From the NCBI GenBank assembly GCA_964556705.1, contig CAZKXX010000046.1, positions 1 to 27,311 of the forward strand: a stretch of DNA of 27,311 bases. Direction: 5' to 3'. This document shows positions 25,877 through 27,311 of this stretch, piece after piece (the stretch's first letter is position 1; each line of letters opens with the position of its first letter). Under the pieces are notes generated by a model that did no database searches, was not told the origin of the DNA, and saw only the letters and a list, made by a program, of their open reading frames with translations. The translations under genes were made by a program, and so were the position numbers. Source of the DNA: CAZKXX01 sp964556705 (lineage in GTDB: Bacteria > Acidobacteriota > Terriglobia > UBA7540).

Positions 25877-26477
25877 GCGCGGGCAAGCCGGGTGATCGCT
25901 GCCCCGTTCAAGCGGTCCGACGTAAAGTCGGACCGAGCAGGCAACGGGGGAGAGGAAAGTCCGAACTCCGCAGGGCAGTGTGCTCGCTAACGGCGAGGGC
26001 CGGAGGGGGATTCGGGGCCGAAAGGTTCTGGAGTACGCCTTCGGTACGGAAAGTGCCACAGAAAACATACCGCCTCGTTCCCTCTGCGGGACGGGGTAAG
26101 GGTGAAAAGGTGCGGGTCGATTCGTCGGCCCCCGCAACCCGGGGTAAGAGCGCACCGCTCCGATGGCGACATCGGAGGCAGGGTAAACCCCACACGGAGC
26201 AAGACCAAATAGGAGAGGAGGGGTGGCCCGCCCCGCATGCCTCTGTAGCGGCGCTCTCTGAGCGCCGAGGTAGCGTCGGTCCCCCGGCCGGCAAGCTTTT
26301 GTTGATGCCGCCGGGACGGCGGCGCTACTCAGATGGCGGTCATAGACCGCCGCTACAGGGACTGACGACTCTCGGGTAGGTCGCTTGAGTCCGATAGCAA
26401 TATCGGACCTAGAGGAATGATCGCCGCCCCGACCTCAAATCGGGGACACAGAATTCGGCTTACAGGCTTGCCCGCGC
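25877..26477 (+). ncRNA. rnpB: RNase P RNA, class A, enlarged
   Basis: Catalytic RNA that trims tRNA 5' leaders. P1 is formed by 25877-25889 and 26465-26477 (13 perfect pairs). P2 pairs GGTGATCG with TGATCGCC. P3 has the CCGTT...AACGG and GGTCCGAC/GTCGGACC stems. Conserved core blocks are present: GAGGAAAGTCCGAACTCC, ACAGAAAACATACCGCC, GGGTAAGGGTGAAAAGGTGCG, GTAAGAGCGCACCG, GGTAAACCCC, GAGCAAGACCAAATAG, the CCA-binding GGGTAGG, CGCTTGAG, CTAGAGGAATGATCG and ACACAGAATTCGGCTTACAG. At about 601 nt it is much longer than the usual 350-450 nt. The excess is in an extended P12 and, above all, a repeat cluster at 26245-26356 in the P16/P17 arm. P1 is followed by TTTT, which may act as terminator. 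Confidence 0.97.
26245..26356 (+). repeat. REP-like hairpin cluster inserted in rnpB (four GTAGC-headed units)
   Basis: Four units share the head GTAGC followed by a 7-bp stem and a 3-4 nt loop. Unit 1 (26245-26266) and unit 2 (26270-26292) run forward; unit 3 (26307-26328) and unit 4 (26335-26356) run in reverse, with a 14-nt centre. Stem sequences differ but stay paired (GGCGCTC/GAGCGCC, GTCGGTC/GGCCGGC with two wobbles, GCCGCCG/CGGCGGC, GGCGGTC/GACCGCC). The outer 11 nt (CTGTAGCGGCG at 26243 and its complement ending at 26358) form a perfect terminal inverted repeat. The layout resembles REP/REPIN elements moved by RAYT transposases, whose units also begin with GTAG. No RAYT gene is in the window. 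Confidence 0.85.
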
Positions 26478-26545
26478 TTTTCATTTCTCGCCTCAACATT
26501 GACGAGCTCACGCCGGCGCTATTCACCGGCCAATCGGGTTCCGCT

Positions 26546-26573
26546 TTGCCGTCCGCACTCGCCAGTCTATAAT
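26546..26573 (+). promoter_or_regulatory. Promoter of the alcohol dehydrogenase gene
   Basis: TTGCCG (26546-26551) and TATAAT (26568-26573) are separated by 16 nt. The predicted start is near 26580, leaving a leader of about 60 nt before the ATG at 26643. Between the end of rnpB and this promoter nothing else is recognised. Confidence 0.72.
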
Positions 26574-26642
26574 TTCCAGACCCCCAATTTGATTCCGAAA
26601 TCTTTGAGGCGCGGAAGCGTGCGCCCGTGAGGAGGCACCGTC

Positions 26643-27311
26643 ATGGCGAAGACGATGAAAGCGTTCGTGATGAAGCGAATCGGGGAAGTGGGTGTAATGG
26701 AGAAACCGATTCCGGATCCCGGTCCGAACGATGCCATCATCAAGACGACCGCGGCGCTCATCTGCACGTCAGACACGCACACAGTGGCGGGGGCCATCGG
26801 CGAGCGCAAGGACCTGACGCTTGGCCACGAAGCGGTGGGCGTGGTTTACAAGCCGGGCGGCGCGGTCAAAGGATTCAAGGAAGGCGACCGCGTGGCCGTG
26901 AACGCCATCACGCCCTGCTACCAATGCGAAAACTGCCTGCGCGGATACACTTCGCAATGCACGCAAATGCTCGGCGGGTGGAAGTTCGCGAACGTCAAGG
27001 ACGGGAACATGGCGGAATATTTTCATGTGAACAACGCGCAGGCGAATCTGGCGTCCATTCCCAAATCGCTGAGTGACGAAAAGGCGGCCTACTGCGCCGA
27101 CATGCTTTCCACCGGCTTCATGGGCGCTGAGCACGCCAACATTCCGATCGGCGGAACGGTGGCTGTGTTCGCGCAGGGGCCGGTGGGTCTGATGGCGACG
27201 GTGGGCGCGCGGCTGCTGGGCGCCGGGATGATAATCGCGGTCGAGACGGTCCCGAAGCGCAAGGAGCTGGCGAAGCACTACGGCGCCGACGTCGTGGTGG
27301 ATTTCAAACAG
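26643..27311 (+). CDS. Zinc-dependent secondary alcohol dehydrogenase (partial, 3' end outside window)
   Basis: Medium-chain dehydrogenase; 223 residues are visible and the frame is open at the right edge. It resembles the secondary alcohol dehydrogenases of Clostridium/Thermoanaerobacter: TSDTHTVAGAIGER, LGHEAVG, GWKFANVKDG, AEYFHVNNA, STGFMGAEHANI. Catalytic zinc ligands are C41, H62 and D153, with E63 next to H62. Unlike those enzymes it keeps a full structural-zinc set C92, C95, C98, C106. The cofactor loop is FAQGPVGLMA; an acid (E201) at the end of the second strand of the Rossmann fold suggests NAD rather than NADP. GAGGAGG lies 7 nt before the ATG. Substrate range (secondary alcohols/ketones) is inferred. 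Confidence 0.93.
   Translation, partial: MAKTMKAFVMKRIGEVGVMEKPIPDPGPNDAIIKTTAALICTSDTHTVAGAIGERKDLTLGHEAVGVVYKPGGAVKGFKEGDRVAVNAITPCYQCENCLRGYTSQCTQMLGGWKFANVKDGNMAEYFHVNNAQANLASIPKSLSDEKAAYCADMLSTGFMGAEHANIPIGGTVAVFAQGPVGLMATVGARLLGAGMIIAVETVPKRKELAKHYGADVVVDFKQ

Noticed and set aside
25700..26379. Plus- and minus-strand open frames across the RNase P RNA
   Set aside because: The region is a structured RNA gene with conserved core blocks; the frames have no domains and no ribosome-binding sites.

Overview
The window is a gene-dense, GC-rich stretch of a bacterial chromosome. The mix of housekeeping order (rplU-rpmA-obg-nadD-rsfS-rlmH), frequent TTG/GTG starts, exported carbohydrate enzymes and Tat-exported proteins fits an Acidobacteriota-like bacterium. 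That placement is an inference from gene content, not from a search. No tRNA, CRISPR array, prophage or intact transposase was seen. Both window edges cut a gene (hslU on the left, a zinc alcohol dehydrogenase on the right).

Left part (1-8976): a run of 13 genes on the minus strand, transcribed right to left from a near-consensus sigma-70 promoter at 8889-8918. The order is rplU, rpmA, obg, nadD, rsfS, rlmH, a cob(I)alamin adenosyltransferase, accD, folC, an SDR reductase, an exported LolA-like protein, hslV and hslU. Most spacings are short, so large parts are probably co-transcribed. The functions are ribosome assembly, NAD, folate, fatty acid and B12 metabolism, and protein quality control.

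Middle part (8977-17728): a minus-strand group (two half-size EamA/DMT membrane proteins, then a Tat-exported SelA-like PLP enzyme) lies divergent to a plus-strand group (aldehyde dehydrogenase, exported GH140/DUF4038-type glycosidase, exported alpha/beta-hydrolase). Together they look like an accessory sugar or sugar-acid locus. RecG helicase (minus) and a small membrane protein follow.

Biotin operon (17744-21856, minus): bioB-bioF-bioD-bioA, tightly overlapping, with a strong hairpin directly upstream of the bioB ribosome-binding site. To its right are a small winged-helix protein, a clear bidirectional terminator, a two-domain rhodanese, a TPR protein with a very basic N-terminus, and a YvcK/GlmR-family protein.

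Right end: a class A RNase P RNA (rnpB, about 601 nt) with its own promoter. Its P16/P17 arm contains an insertion of four REP-like hairpins, each with a GTAGC head, arranged head-to-tail and mirrored (two forward, two reverse). This is the most unusual thing in the window. A secondary-alcohol-dehydrogenase-like gene with its own promoter runs off the right edge.
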